This document shows positions 5,621 to 12,299 of a DNA stretch of 12,299 bases, in pieces (position 1 is the stretch's first letter; each line of letters starts with the position of its first letter). The notes beneath the pieces are model-generated. The model made no database searches. It worked only from the letters and a program-made list of their open reading frames with translations, and was not told the DNA's origin. A program made the translations under genes and the position numbers. This DNA comes from Candidatus Altimarinota bacterium (lineage in GTDB: Bacteria > Patescibacteriota > Gracilibacteria > RBG-16-42-10). The DNA lies in NCBI GenBank assembly GCA_017984655.1, contig JAGNZB010000034.1, positions 1-12,299 of the forward strand, in the 5' to 3' direction.

Positions 5621-8600
5621 ATGTCCGTTCCTGTTTGTGAGCTTGCTCATTTGCCGTTTTCACAGTATGCGGCGAGGCTTGACGATGGTCAGGTCTTACA
5701 TATAACCGGAGTAGCCAGTACTGCGAGTAAGCTGCTGTCGATTTTTCATATCAATCAGGAGCTGAAGCGTTCTGTGTTGTGGCTCTGTGATGACAATGCT
5801 CTTTTGGAGCGTCTGGCTTCTGATGCTTTATTGTGGGAAATCCCTGATTTTTTCGTGTTGACTGACTCAGTTTTGACTGGTGCTCAGCATCTGGAGAAAA
5901 TGCGGATGGTGGCTATGATTGTTGCTGGCAAACAAATACAGTTGCTGACGTCGCCAGAAGTACTAGCAAATTTGCGTTTACCTACGAGCTATGACATCGA
6001 CAAAGTAAAACTAACGGTCAAGACCAATAAGCAGATCAACTTTGTAAAGTTCTTTAATCAATTGATAGATAGTGGTTATCAATCAGCGCCTGGCTTGATT
6101 GTGGATCCTGGTTTCTATTCTAAACGAGGCGGTATCATTGATATCTTTCCCGTCAATACTAGCTGCCCCATTCGCATCGAGCTCTTTGATGAAGAAGTAG
6201 AAGCGATCACCACCTTTGACCCCAATACCCAAGAGAAAGGGGAGTCCTACCAATCTATTGATATTTTCCCAGTAGATACACAAGGATACAATGCTAGTCT
6301 TGCCAGCTATTTTAACGGCGGTTTGGTGATCCTCGATGAATTAGGCCAGACCCCAGGGGATTTACCCAAAGGCTCACCAATCATCAACTTTACCCCTTTT
6401 GCGGAGGGCGATACCGGTGATAATGTTGTGGATCTTCATTTTACTTCAGTATTGAGATTTCATACTCCGATTGAATTCTGCAAAGACTTGCAGCAGAAGG
6501 TGGCTGATCAGTGGCAAATTATGATCTTTAGTCAGGATGCTGATAAGCTCGTAACCTTGCTTGTTGATCAAGGGCTCAAGCCTTCTGATCTCAGCCAGGT
6601 TCATTTGATTGAGAAGAAAATGGGCAAGAACTTGATTGGAGATACATTTTCTTCCCAGTCTTTGTACTTCCCTGAAGCATTTCAGAATGCTCATCTGAAG
6701 CTCTTGGTCGTCACTGATCAAGAGATTTTTGGCCAGTTTCAGAAAGCGAAAAAATATTCACAATCTCAAGTGGATGCCGCTTTCTTAGCGAGCTTGAACC
6801 CTGATGACTTAGTGGTACATATTGATCATGGTCTAGCGCTTTTTCGTGGTATTGTCCAAAAAACTGTCGATAAGGTGACTCGTGAATATTTGCAGTTGGA
6901 CTATGCGAAGGGTGACAAGTTATTTGTGCCTGTAGAACAAGCGGACAAGGTCAATAAATATATTGGTGCTACAGGAGAAAATGCACCACCATTGACTCGC
7001 TTAGGATCAGGTGAATGGCATCGTGTGACTTCTGATGCCCGAAAAGAGAGCTTGGCCATTGCCAAAGAGTTGCTTGAACTGTATGCCCTTCGTGAGACTG
7101 CTAAGGGTTTTGCTCATGCGCATGAAGATGAGCGGATGAAAGAATTTGAGGCAGGATTCCCGTATGTTGAGACTACTGGTCAGCTCAAGGCCACTCAAGA
7201 GATCTTGAGAGATATGGAGAAGCAGAAACCAATGGATCGATTGTTGTGTGGTGATGTGGGGTTTGGTAAGACTGAGGTAGCAATGCGTGCTGCTTTCAAG
7301 GCCTTTCTCAATGGCAAGCAGGTAGCAGTACTTGCTCCGATTACTATTTTGGTGGACCAACATTATCAGTCATTCAAGAAACGGATGGAGTCTTTTGGGA
7401 TTCGTCTTGGTATGATCTCGCGTTTCAATACTCCAGCGGAGCAAAAGGCGACATTGAAAGCGCTCAAGGCAGGGGACGTTGATATTATTATTGGTACGCA
7501 CCGATTGTTTCAGAGTGATGTTGAGTTCCGTGATCTTGGTCTGGTTGTGATTGACGAAGAGCAGCGTTTTGGGGTGAAGCAAAAAGAAAAACTGAAGTCA
7601 CTACGCCATAGTGTCGATATTCTGACACTGACTGCGACACCGATTCCTCGTACGCTCAATATGAGTTTGTCTGGACTGAGAGATATCTCTACGATTACGA
7701 CACCACCACCAGGACGTCTTCCAGTACTGACCGAGGTTCGTCGGTTTAGTATGTCATTTGTGCGTGAAGCTATTCTGCGTGAATTAGAACGCAAAGGTCA
7801 GATTTACTTCCTCCACAATCGTGTCCAGACAATTGAGAGTATGCGTGCCAAGCTGGAAGCATTGGTGCCGGAAGCTCGGTTCATTGTGGCTCATGGTCAA
7901 TTAATGAATGATGAGTTAGAGAACCGTATCTTGAGTTTCAAGAACCATGAGTACGATGTCTTGGTGAGCTCTACTATTATTGAAAATGGTATCGATTTAC
8001 CAAATGCCAACACCTTGATTGTTGATAGTGCTGAGCAGTTAGGCTTGGCTCAGGCTTACCAGTTGCGTGGTCGTGTTGGTCGTAGTAAGACCCAGGCATA
8101 CGCTTATTTCCTGTATCATAGTCAGAAGCTAGACGATACAGCCAAGAAGCGACTGCGTGCCATTGTTGAGGCTTCAGAGCTGGGTAGCGGCTTTCAGATT
8201 GCGATGCGCGATCTGGAGATTCGTGGGGCTGGTGATATCTTGGGTGCTAGTCAGCATGGTAGTATCAATGCTATCGGTGTCACGCACTTCACGCGACTAC
8301 TCAAACAAGCAGTTGAGAACCTCAAATCAGGTAAGAGCAATATTGACTTCATCACAAAACCAAAAGAAGAGACATTGATTGAGTTGCCAGTGACTGCGTT
8401 CATTCCTGATAGCTATATCGACGATCGCATCGACAAGATCAAGTGCTACCAACAATTAGCTGGCTGTGACAGCTTGCAACTCCTAGCTGAGCTGACGAAT
8501 GAGATGTGTGAGAAATACGGGCCAATGCCTACTGAGACAGCCAATTTGCTAAAAGTACTTGAATTGAAGATTCATGCGACCAAGGCGAACTTGGTAGCGA

Positions 8601-8854
8601 TCAAGGAGACTTTTGCTGATCGTCAGAAAAAAATCGAATTATCATTGGGAGCACGGGTTACTCCTCGTGAGATTATGAAATTATTGGCAAAAAATCCTCG
8701 CTGGATGATCTCTGGTCAGGTGCTGAAGATCAAGCGTGAGGAGCTAGGAGTGGATTGGTTTGCTACTTTGTGTCACAATATAGAGATATTTGCACAAGCA
8801 TTTGATGATCAGTTGGTAATCAAGAAATCCAACAGTGATGCATCAGGCAAATAA
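5621..8854 (+). CDS. mfd: Transcription-repair coupling factor Mfd
   Basis: Mfd is a DNA translocase that displaces RNA polymerase stalled at lesions and recruits UvrA for excision repair. The 1077-aa protein (E. coli 1148) has the full domain order. The N-terminal UvrB-like module contains KRGGIIDIFPV (about 168-178) and the IRIELFDEEVEAI strand. The RNA-polymerase-interacting domain (about 395-450) has LVVHIDHGLALFRG. Helicase motif I is GDVGFGKTE (544-552), motif II DEEQ (645-648), motif III TATPIPRTL (about 670) and motif VI QLRGRVGRS (about 814-822). The C-terminal autoinhibitory D7 domain (about 925-1020) begins AFIPDSYIDD. No key residue is missing. ATG 5621 has no Shine-Dalgarno sequence. 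It diverges from mreB and is followed after 44 nt by a methyltransferase gene. Confidence 0.97.
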   Translation: MSVPVCELAHLPFSQYAARLDDGQVLHITGVASTASKLLSIFHINQELKRSVLWLCDDNALLERLASDALLWEIPDFFVLTDSVLTGAQHLEKMRMVAMIVAGKQIQLLTSPEVLANLRLPTSYDIDKVKLTVKTNKQINFVKFFNQLIDSGYQSAPGLIVDPGFYSKRGGIIDIFPVNTSCPIRIELFDEEVEAITTFDPNTQEKGESYQSIDIFPVDTQGYNASLASYFNGGLVILDELGQTPGDLPKGSPIINFTPFAEGDTGDNVVDLHFTSVLRFHTPIEFCKDLQQKVADQWQIMIFSQDADKLVTLLVDQGLKPSDLSQVHLIEKKMGKNLIGDTFSSQSLYFPEAFQNAHLKLLVVTDQEIFGQFQKAKKYSQSQVDAAFLASLNPDDLVVHIDHGLALFRGIVQKTVDKVTREYLQLDYAKGDKLFVPVEQADKVNKYIGATGENAPPLTRLGSGEWHRVTSDARKESLAIAKELLELYALRETAKGFAHAHEDERMKEFEAGFPYVETTGQLKATQEILRDMEKQKPMDRLLCGDVGFGKTEVAMRAAFKAFLNGKQVAVLAPITILVDQHYQSFKKRMESFGIRLGMISRFNTPAEQKATLKALKAGDVDIIIGTHRLFQSDVEFRDLGLVVIDEEQRFGVKQKEKLKSLRHSVDILTLTATPIPRTLNMSLSGLRDISTITTPPPGRLPVLTEVRRFSMSFVREAILRELERKGQIYFLHNRVQTIESMRAKLEALVPEARFIVAHGQLMNDELENRILSFKNHEYDVLVSSTIIENGIDLPNANTLIVDSAEQLGLAQAYQLRGRVGRSKTQAYAYFLYHSQKLDDTAKKRLRAIVEASELGSGFQIAMRDLEIRGAGDILGASQHGSINAIGVTHFTRLLKQAVENLKSGKSNIDFITKPKEETLIELPVTAFIPDSYIDDRIDKIKCYQQLAGCDSLQLLAELTNEMCEKYGPMPTETANLLKVLELKIHATKANLVAIKETFADRQKKIELSLGARVTPREIMKLLAKNPRWMISGQVLKIKREELGVDWFATLCHNIEIFAQAFDDQLVIKKSNSDASGK

Positions 8855-8898
8855 GTAAGCGCCTTAGTGCGCAAGCTCTTCCTCTAATCTCTTTCCTC

Positions 8899-9438
8899 AT
8901 GTCTCCTGTAGTCTTCTGGTTGTTGATGATATTCTATAGTATCGCTGCAGTCTTTTTGTTGGTGACAGCGTATGTCTGTTTGATTGGTGCGCCCTTTGTG
9001 CCGGCACCGCAAGCCGTGGTGAGTCAAATGATCAAGGCAGCCAAATTGAAGAAGGGGATGACGGTGCTTGATCCTGGTTGTGGCGATGGCCGGATGTTGT
9101 TGACTGCTTGTCGTGAGCAGTCTGCGATCAAAGCGGTGGGGTATGAGTTATTTTTTGTGGCCTATCTTTTGGCGCTATGGCGTACGCGAAACCATCGAAA
9201 GCAAATTACTTTGTTCTTTCGTAATAGTGACTATGCTGACCTCAGTCAGGTTGATGTCATGTTCTGTTTTATGTTGGTCAAACCACTGGCTCGCAATGCT
9301 GCTAAGTATCGATCTGAAATGAAAAAAGGCGCTCTGATTCTATCATACGCCTTTGAGATTGAAGGCTGGCAACCACATAAAGTAATTCCAGCCGTGCCTG
9401 AGCGAAACTTTGCTCAGATATTTATCTACAAAATTTAA
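8899..9438 (+). CDS. Membrane-anchored class I SAM methyltransferase, FAM173/ATPSCKMT-like
   Basis: A 179-aa protein with one N-terminal membrane helix (about 6-30) and then a Rossmann methyltransferase domain. Seen: APFVPAP (31-37) just after the helix, motif I VLDPGCGDGRML (56-67), acidic motif II GYEL (81-84, E83), and a post-motif NSDYADLSQVDVMFCFML. A late strand GALILSYAFEIEGWQPHKV completes it. The layout (TM, FVPxP/T, then DxGSGDGR, GYEL and WxP near the end) resembles animal FAM173A/B, which methylate lysines of the ADP/ATP carrier and of ATP-synthase subunit c. That comparison is from memory; the substrate here is unknown. ATG 8899 lacks a Shine-Dalgarno sequence. It lies 44 nt after mfd and is probably cotranscribed. 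Its stop overlaps that of convergent rplT. Confidence 0.8.
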   Translation: MSPVVFWLLMIFYSIAAVFLLVTAYVCLIGAPFVPAPQAVVSQMIKAAKLKKGMTVLDPGCGDGRMLLTACREQSAIKAVGYELFFVAYLLALWRTRNHRKQITLFFRNSDYADLSQVDVMFCFMLVKPLARNAAKYRSEMKKGALILSYAFEIEGWQPHKVIPAVPERNFAQIFIYKI

Positions 9439-9773
9439 AGGGACTTGACCAGGGCAGCAAAAACTTCAGGGTTTTCAAATGCCATCTCAGAAATCATCTT
9501 GCGGTTGAGCAGGATGTTCTTCTCACGGAGACGACCGATGAATTGTGAATAGCTCATATCGTGTTGGCGACATGCTGCGTTGATACGCTGAATCCACAAG
9601 CTACGGAAATCGCGACGACGCTTGCGACGATCCATCATGGAGTGCTCTCCAGCCTTGAAGAAGGCTTGGCGCGCCATTTTGAATGTCTTGCTGGCTAGGC
9701 CACGATAGCCTTTCGTTGCCTTGAGAATTTTTTTGTGACGTTTGTGGGCGGCAACGCCTCGTTTGACACGCAT
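9435..9773 (-). CDS. rplT: 50S ribosomal protein L20
   Basis: L20 binds 23S rRNA early in large-subunit assembly and in many bacteria represses its own operon. The 112-aa protein (family usually 115-119) has the basic N-terminal extension RVKRGVAAHKRHKKILKATKGYRG, the core FFKAGEHSMMDRRKRRRDFRSLWIQRINAACR, and YSQFIGRL. It starts 3 nt after the rpmI stop with no Shine-Dalgarno sequence, so coupling is likely. Its stop codon shares TTA/TAA bases with that of the convergent methyltransferase, in the palindrome TTTAAA. No terminator is visible before that opposing gene. Confidence 0.97.
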   Translation of the reverse strand: MRVKRGVAAHKRHKKILKATKGYRGLASKTFKMARQAFFKAGEHSMMDRRKRRRDFRSLWIQRINAACRQHDMSYSQFIGRLREKNILLNRKMISEMAFENPEVFAALVKSL

Positions 9774-9776
9774 AGA

Positions 9777-9980
9777 TTAGCTGTAAGGTAATAGTTGACG
9801 AATAGCATGAACATTTGATTGGCTCACTACAGCGCCGCCGTTGTCGAGATTCTTTTGTCTCTTAGACTTGTTTTTCAGCAAGTGATTCTTGGCAGCTTTT
9901 TCACGCATGTACTTGAGCTTTTTCTTGCTGCCAGTACGTGCAAAACGCTTCTTGGCAGTGGATGAGGTCTTGAGCTTCAT
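9777..9980 (-). CDS. rpmI: 50S ribosomal protein L35
   Basis: A 67-aa, very basic ribosomal protein (family about 64-66). Diagnostic features are MKLKTSSTAKKRFARTGSKKKLKY at the start, the AAKNHLLKNKSKRQKNL stretch, and the C-terminal IRQLLPYS. It is the first gene of its own rpmI-rplT transcript, behind a terminator and a near-consensus promoter. The leader is predicted at about 14 nt with no Shine-Dalgarno sequence, so it has no space for an L20-binding leader. Confidence 0.97.
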   Translation of the reverse strand: MKLKTSSTAKKRFARTGSKKKLKYMREKAAKNHLLKNKSKRQKNLDNGGAVVSQSNVHAIRQLLPYS

Positions 9981-10000
9981 AGCAAAAAATAAGCGCTGGT

Positions 10001-10029
10001 ATAGTAATGGTCTTGTCTGGGTGTGTCAA
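10001..10029 (-). promoter_or_regulatory. Promoter of rpmI-rplT
   Basis: The minus strand has a perfect -35 TTGACA (10029-10024), a 17-bp spacer and -10 TACTAT (10006-10001). Transcription would start near 9994, about 14 nt before ATG 9980. Together with the terminator at 10079-10121 it separates rpmI-rplT from infC. Confidence 0.7.
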
Positions 10030-10078
10030 TCATTGTTCGTAGCAAAAATATTTGCCATCTGTAAGGGGATTCCATCAC

Positions 10079-10121
10079 AAAAAACGATAATAGTCACAGC
10101 ATTGTACTATTATCGTTTTTT
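10079..10121 (-). terminator. Strong intrinsic terminator after infC
   Basis: A perfect 16-bp stem pairs 10079-10094 with 10106-10121, extended above a bulged C by ACA/TGT around a GCAT loop. The arm ends are A6 and T6, so on the minus strand a U-run closes the hairpin. It starts 7 nt beyond the infC stop. By symmetry it could act in both directions. Between it and rpmI lies the promoter at 10001-10029. Confidence 0.85.
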
Positions 10122-10128
10122 GAAGTGA

Positions 10129-10665
10129 TTAGGCTTTTGGCACAATTGCTGGTTTGAGCAGCATCGACATCATTTTGCCTTGGCTCATGATATCTTGTTC
10201 AATGGTACATTGACCTTCGAGAAACTTCACAAACTCATTGATCTTAGCTCGTCCCAGTTCTTTGCGGCTGATCTCGCGTCCATGGAACATCAAAGTGATT
10301 TTGACTTTTGCACCTTTGCTCAAAAACTTCTGAGCTTGGTTGGCTTTGATTTCCAAATCATGGAGAGAAGTAGCGATACCAAGGCGGATACCTTTGATTT
10401 CATTCTTGGGATTTTTGTTCTTTTGCTTCTGCTCGAGCTTCTGCATTCGATAAATATATTTACCGAAGTCCATGATCTTACAGACTGGTGGACGTGCTTT
10501 TGGGGCGATCTCAACGAGGTCCATACCAGCTTCTTGAGCTAGTGTCAGAGCCTGGCTTAGGGGGACGATGCCAATTTGTTCATCTTCATTGTTGAGAAGA
10601 CGGAACTCAGTACCAGTGATGGTACCATTGATGCGAACATGCTTGTTTATAAACAGGGAGTTAAT
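10129..10665 (-). CDS. infC: Translation initiation factor IF-3, AUU start
   Basis: IF-3 binds the 30S subunit, checks start codon and initiator tRNA, and keeps subunits apart. From ATT 10665 the protein is 178 aa, matching E. coli (180). The N-domain includes VRINGTITGTEFRLLNNEDEQIGIV (about 13-37), ALTLAQEAGMDLVEIAP and PPVCKIMDFGKYIY. A Lys-rich linker follows, then the C-domain with KGAKVKITLMFHGREI and SQGKMMSMLLKP. The first ATG in frame (10524) lies 47 codons inside the conserved N-domain, so it cannot be the start. ATT 10665 has AGGA 5 nt upstream, and AUU is the known start of E. coli infC, where IF-3 represses its own translation. Further upstream the frame is open but runs into the preceding gene. 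It lies 37 nt after the preceding gene, probably in one transcript. Confidence 0.95.
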   Translation of the reverse strand: MNSLFINKHVRINGTITGTEFRLLNNEDEQIGIVPLSQALTLAQEAGMDLVEIAPKARPPVCKIMDFGKYIYRMQKLEQKQKNKNPKNEIKGIRLGIATSLHDLEIKANQAQKFLSKGAKVKITLMFHGREISRKELGRAKINEFVKFLEGQCTIEQDIMSQGKMMSMLLKPAIVPKA

Positions 10666-10670
10666 AGTCT

Positions 10671-10680
10671 TCCTAATCCT
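10671..10680 (-). promoter_or_regulatory. Shine-Dalgarno region of infC
   Basis: The minus strand reads AGGATTAGGA; the second AGGA (10674-10671) is 5 nt before the ATT at 10665. CTG and ATA codons further inside are 14 and 20 nt from it, which argues for ATT as the start. Confidence 0.7.
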
Positions 10681-10702
10681 AGCACAGGTGCGGGATTGTT
10701 TG

Positions 10703-11869
10703 CTACAGCTCGGGACCGATTTGTACTCTGAGCAGTTGCGGTGTTGGTGTTAGTACCGTATAGAGCAATGTCGGTGCTGCGCTGGTATCGATACGACTAC
10801 CGCTTACTGCTGTATCAGTGGGCAGTGTAGAGATCACCGTAGTGTCTTGTGTGCGACTATCCATTCGAATCAACTGGGTCTGAGGGGGAGTGTTTTGTAA
10901 AAGCTGGTCGAGCGAGAGGTCTTTTTGTTTGGTGATGTAATACATATCAAATCCGTCATTGAGAGGATTTGCAGTGGTAAGTATGCTCTGTACTGGGATC
11001 AGGGAAGAGAGCTGGCTGATCTGTTGATCATTATTGAAGATGAGGGTGGCATCTTTGGTTGTGAGTGCCCACAGGCTGTTATTGATGAATCGTGCTTGAG
11101 GGGCCACAGTCGCAAATGAACCAATGGTGTTCGCTCCATCTTTGGTCAGTAATTGAATTTTCTTGCGATCATTTGTATCGGTGCTGATCACAAGTGCCGT
11201 CTCTTCATAGGGAGAGGTAATCAGTTGCCACTGGTCGGGTAATGTGATTGCTACTTTCAAATCGCCTATTTGTATATGACCATCATTGTAGATGACTGGA
11301 ACGACTTGATCTCCACGAATCGCACACTCGACCGTGCCTTCGGGCAGTACTTGTAGCTGACCATCGCTAGCTTGCCAGTGGATTACCTTGCTGCCATTGG
11401 TAGAGAACAAACAAGCTTCTTCGCCTTGTAGTGAGATTACGGCCCGACTATATGGTGTTAGGTCCGGTAAGGTACTGCCGCTCTGACTGAGTATGGTCAC
11501 TGTATCACTAATAGTACTAGCAATACCCAGTGGTGGAATTACAAAATCCTTTAGCTGGCTACTTTGGGGGACAAATCTCAGTCCAATTGGTTTCTTTGTA
11601 GGCTTATACCAAGGGACATTGAGTGTAAATGTTTGAGATTCATAGCTTGGCTGGCTGGCTACAAAAGTCTGTTCACCAGCAGATGCTGTCAAAGATACTT
11701 GATTGTCGACACTGGGATATCGGTGATCATGATAAGTGATCTCAAAAGGGGTAGGGGAAGAAAAGGTGACCGTGTTCTGGTAGAAGAACAGCAGAAAGAC
11801 CCCTAGGGTGATCAGTGTCACTCCAAAGGGAAGTAGTGCAAGAATGACTTGAGGTCGAGAGAAGTGCAT
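10703..11869 (-). CDS. Membrane-anchored extracytoplasmic protein, PEGA-like plus likely beta-propeller
   Basis: A 388-aa protein with one N-terminal membrane helix (about 8-29) and the rest outside the cell. Residues about 45-100 (SLTASAGEQTFVASQPSY, then ESQTFTLNVPW) resemble the PEGA-type beta domain pattern LPAGxHTVxVxKPGYE, but lack its DGxxxG turn. After about 130 there are repeated beta-strand pairs with short turns (ISLQGEEACLFSTNGSK, ALVISTDTNDRKKIQLLTKDG, FINNSLWALTTKDATLIFNN), suggesting a WD40/TolB-like propeller. Two cysteines in the exported part could pair. No enzyme motif is seen. It starts 1 nt after the stop of the cupredoxin-like gene and ends 37 nt before infC, so these form one minus-strand operon. 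A surface-binding or envelope role is a guess. Confidence 0.75.
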   Translation of the reverse strand: MHFSRPQVILALLPFGVTLITLGVFLLFFYQNTVTFSSPTPFEITYHDHRYPSVDNQVSLTASAGEQTFVASQPSYESQTFTLNVPWYKPTKKPIGLRFVPQSSQLKDFVIPPLGIASTISDTVTILSQSGSTLPDLTPYSRAVISLQGEEACLFSTNGSKVIHWQASDGQLQVLPEGTVECAIRGDQVVPVIYNDGHIQIGDLKVAITLPDQWQLITSPYEETALVISTDTNDRKKIQLLTKDGANTIGSFATVAPQARFINNSLWALTTKDATLIFNNDQQISQLSSLIPVQSILTTANPLNDGFDMYYITKQKDLSLDQLLQNTPPQTQLIRMDSRTQDTTVISTLPTDTAVSGSRIDTSAAPTLLYTVLTPTPQLLRVQIGPEL

Positions 11870-11870
11870 G

Positions 11871-12299
11871 CTAGTTGATAACGAGAGTATGAGTGGGACC
11901 GGGATTGCCCTGACAGTAGAAAATATAAATTCCTTTTTCTGTCGCAGTCAATGTATAGACTTTGCCACTAGGAACTAGCTGATTGAGTTTGAGGGGGGAT
12001 TGAGGATCGCTACGCAGTTGACAGGTTGTGGTACTTTGGTTGAACCACACGACTGGCAAGCCATTGGGGCTGGTACTAGTCGTAGGAGTAAACCGCTCTT
12101 GATTGAAGAGCACGATGCTTGCGGGAGCGAAGCTGGTGTCGAGTTGGACACTGGTGGTTTGTGGATCAAAATAATATCTTTTGCTCAGTTTGGAAATAAG
12201 GTTGCTCTCCTCAATTCCACTCAGCTGATTGGTACTTTCGGGTGGGGGGATGATCTCTAGAAAGACGATGCTACTAGTGTCGGCATTGTCAGGAAAGCG
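11871..12299 (-). CDS. Cupredoxin-like exported protein, N-terminus off the window
   Basis: The frame stays open to the window edge, giving 142 visible residues; a GTG at 12113 is internal, not the start. The last 80 residues follow the cupredoxin pattern: SIVLFNQERFTP (strand with F), LPVVWFNQSTTTC, a middle VPSGKVYTLTATEKGIYIFYCQGNPGP, and the final THTLVIN. This corresponds to WxNxDxxxH ... pGxxyxxxFxxxGxYxYYCxxHxxM. However the first His ligand position is Cys93, the His after the Cys ligand is Asn132, and the axial Met position (C+8) holds His137. Copper binding in the normal way is therefore unlikely; a C93-C129 disulfide is an alternative. The upstream 60 residues, including EIIPPPES, belong to another part of the protein. 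It is coupled by a 1-nt gap to the next gene. Confidence 0.75.
   Translation of the reverse strand, partial: RFPDNADTSSIVFLEIIPPPESTNQLSGIEESNLISKLSKRYYFDPQTTSVQLDTSFAPASIVLFNQERFTPTTSTSPNGLPVVWFNQSTTTCQLRSDPQSPLKLNQLVPSGKVYTLTATEKGIYIFYCQGNPGPTHTLVIN

Noticed and set aside
8859..8872. Hairpin GCGC/GCGC after mfd as a terminator
   Set aside because: The stem has only 4 bp and there is no T-run; the next gene in the same direction starts 27 nt later.
10180..10542. 120-aa plus-strand open frame
   Set aside because: It is antisense to the conserved IF-3 sequence and has no promoter or family features of its own.
12111..12113. GTG start giving an 80-aa protein
   Set aside because: The frame stays open to the window edge and this codon is inside the first visible cupredoxin strand.

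Overview
The window looks like a mostly housekeeping stretch of a bacterial chromosome, read with the standard code (TAA and TAG are the usual stops; the O-antigen-ligase-like gene ends in TGA). By inference the source is a small-genome, uncultured bacterium of the Candidate Phyla Radiation (Patescibacteria) type. The reasons are compact gene packing, 1-3 nt gaps between co-directional genes, rare Shine-Dalgarno sequences, short or absent leaders, and unclassified membrane and surface proteins among core information genes. No rRNA or lineage marker is present, so this placement is tentative.

Left part (1-2101). The window opens inside an RNase P RNA gene (rnpB), whose 3' half occupies about 1-240. 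A PMT-family protein O-mannosyltransferase follows; its real start is ATG 256, because the longer open frame from 190 lies inside rnpB. A 379-nt non-coding stretch (1648-2026) then carries a tandem 7-mer, a pyrimidine-rich tract, a hairpin-like dispersed repeat and interleaved inverted repeats. A minus-strand tRNA-Arg(CCU) with encoded CCA closes this part.

Middle part (2118-5620). A six-segment membrane protein (-) and a small possibly leaderless ORF (+) diverge from one intergenic region. The small ORF converges on an O-antigen-ligase-like gene (-), which lies 2 nt behind mreB (-). MreB and mfd diverge from a 130-nt region with a perfectly palindromic -10 element.

Right part (5621-12299). 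Mfd (transcription-repair coupling factor) is followed by a membrane-anchored SAM methyltransferase that resembles the eukaryotic FAM173/ATPSCKMT lysine methyltransferases. It converges on rplT so closely that the stop codons overlap. On the minus strand the order of transcription is: an edge-truncated cupredoxin-like protein, a membrane-anchored extracytoplasmic protein (PEGA-like then probably beta-propeller), infC, a strong terminator, a new promoter, rpmI and rplT. InfC almost certainly starts at an AUU codon (10665), as in E. coli, so an ATG-only call loses 47 N-terminal residues.

I see no defence system, CRISPR array, insertion sequence or obvious new system. The best leads are the AUU start of infC, a cupredoxin domain with an altered copper site, the FAM173-like methyltransferase, the mreB/O-antigen-ligase pair, a symmetrical divergent promoter, and the repeat-rich spacer at 1648-2026.
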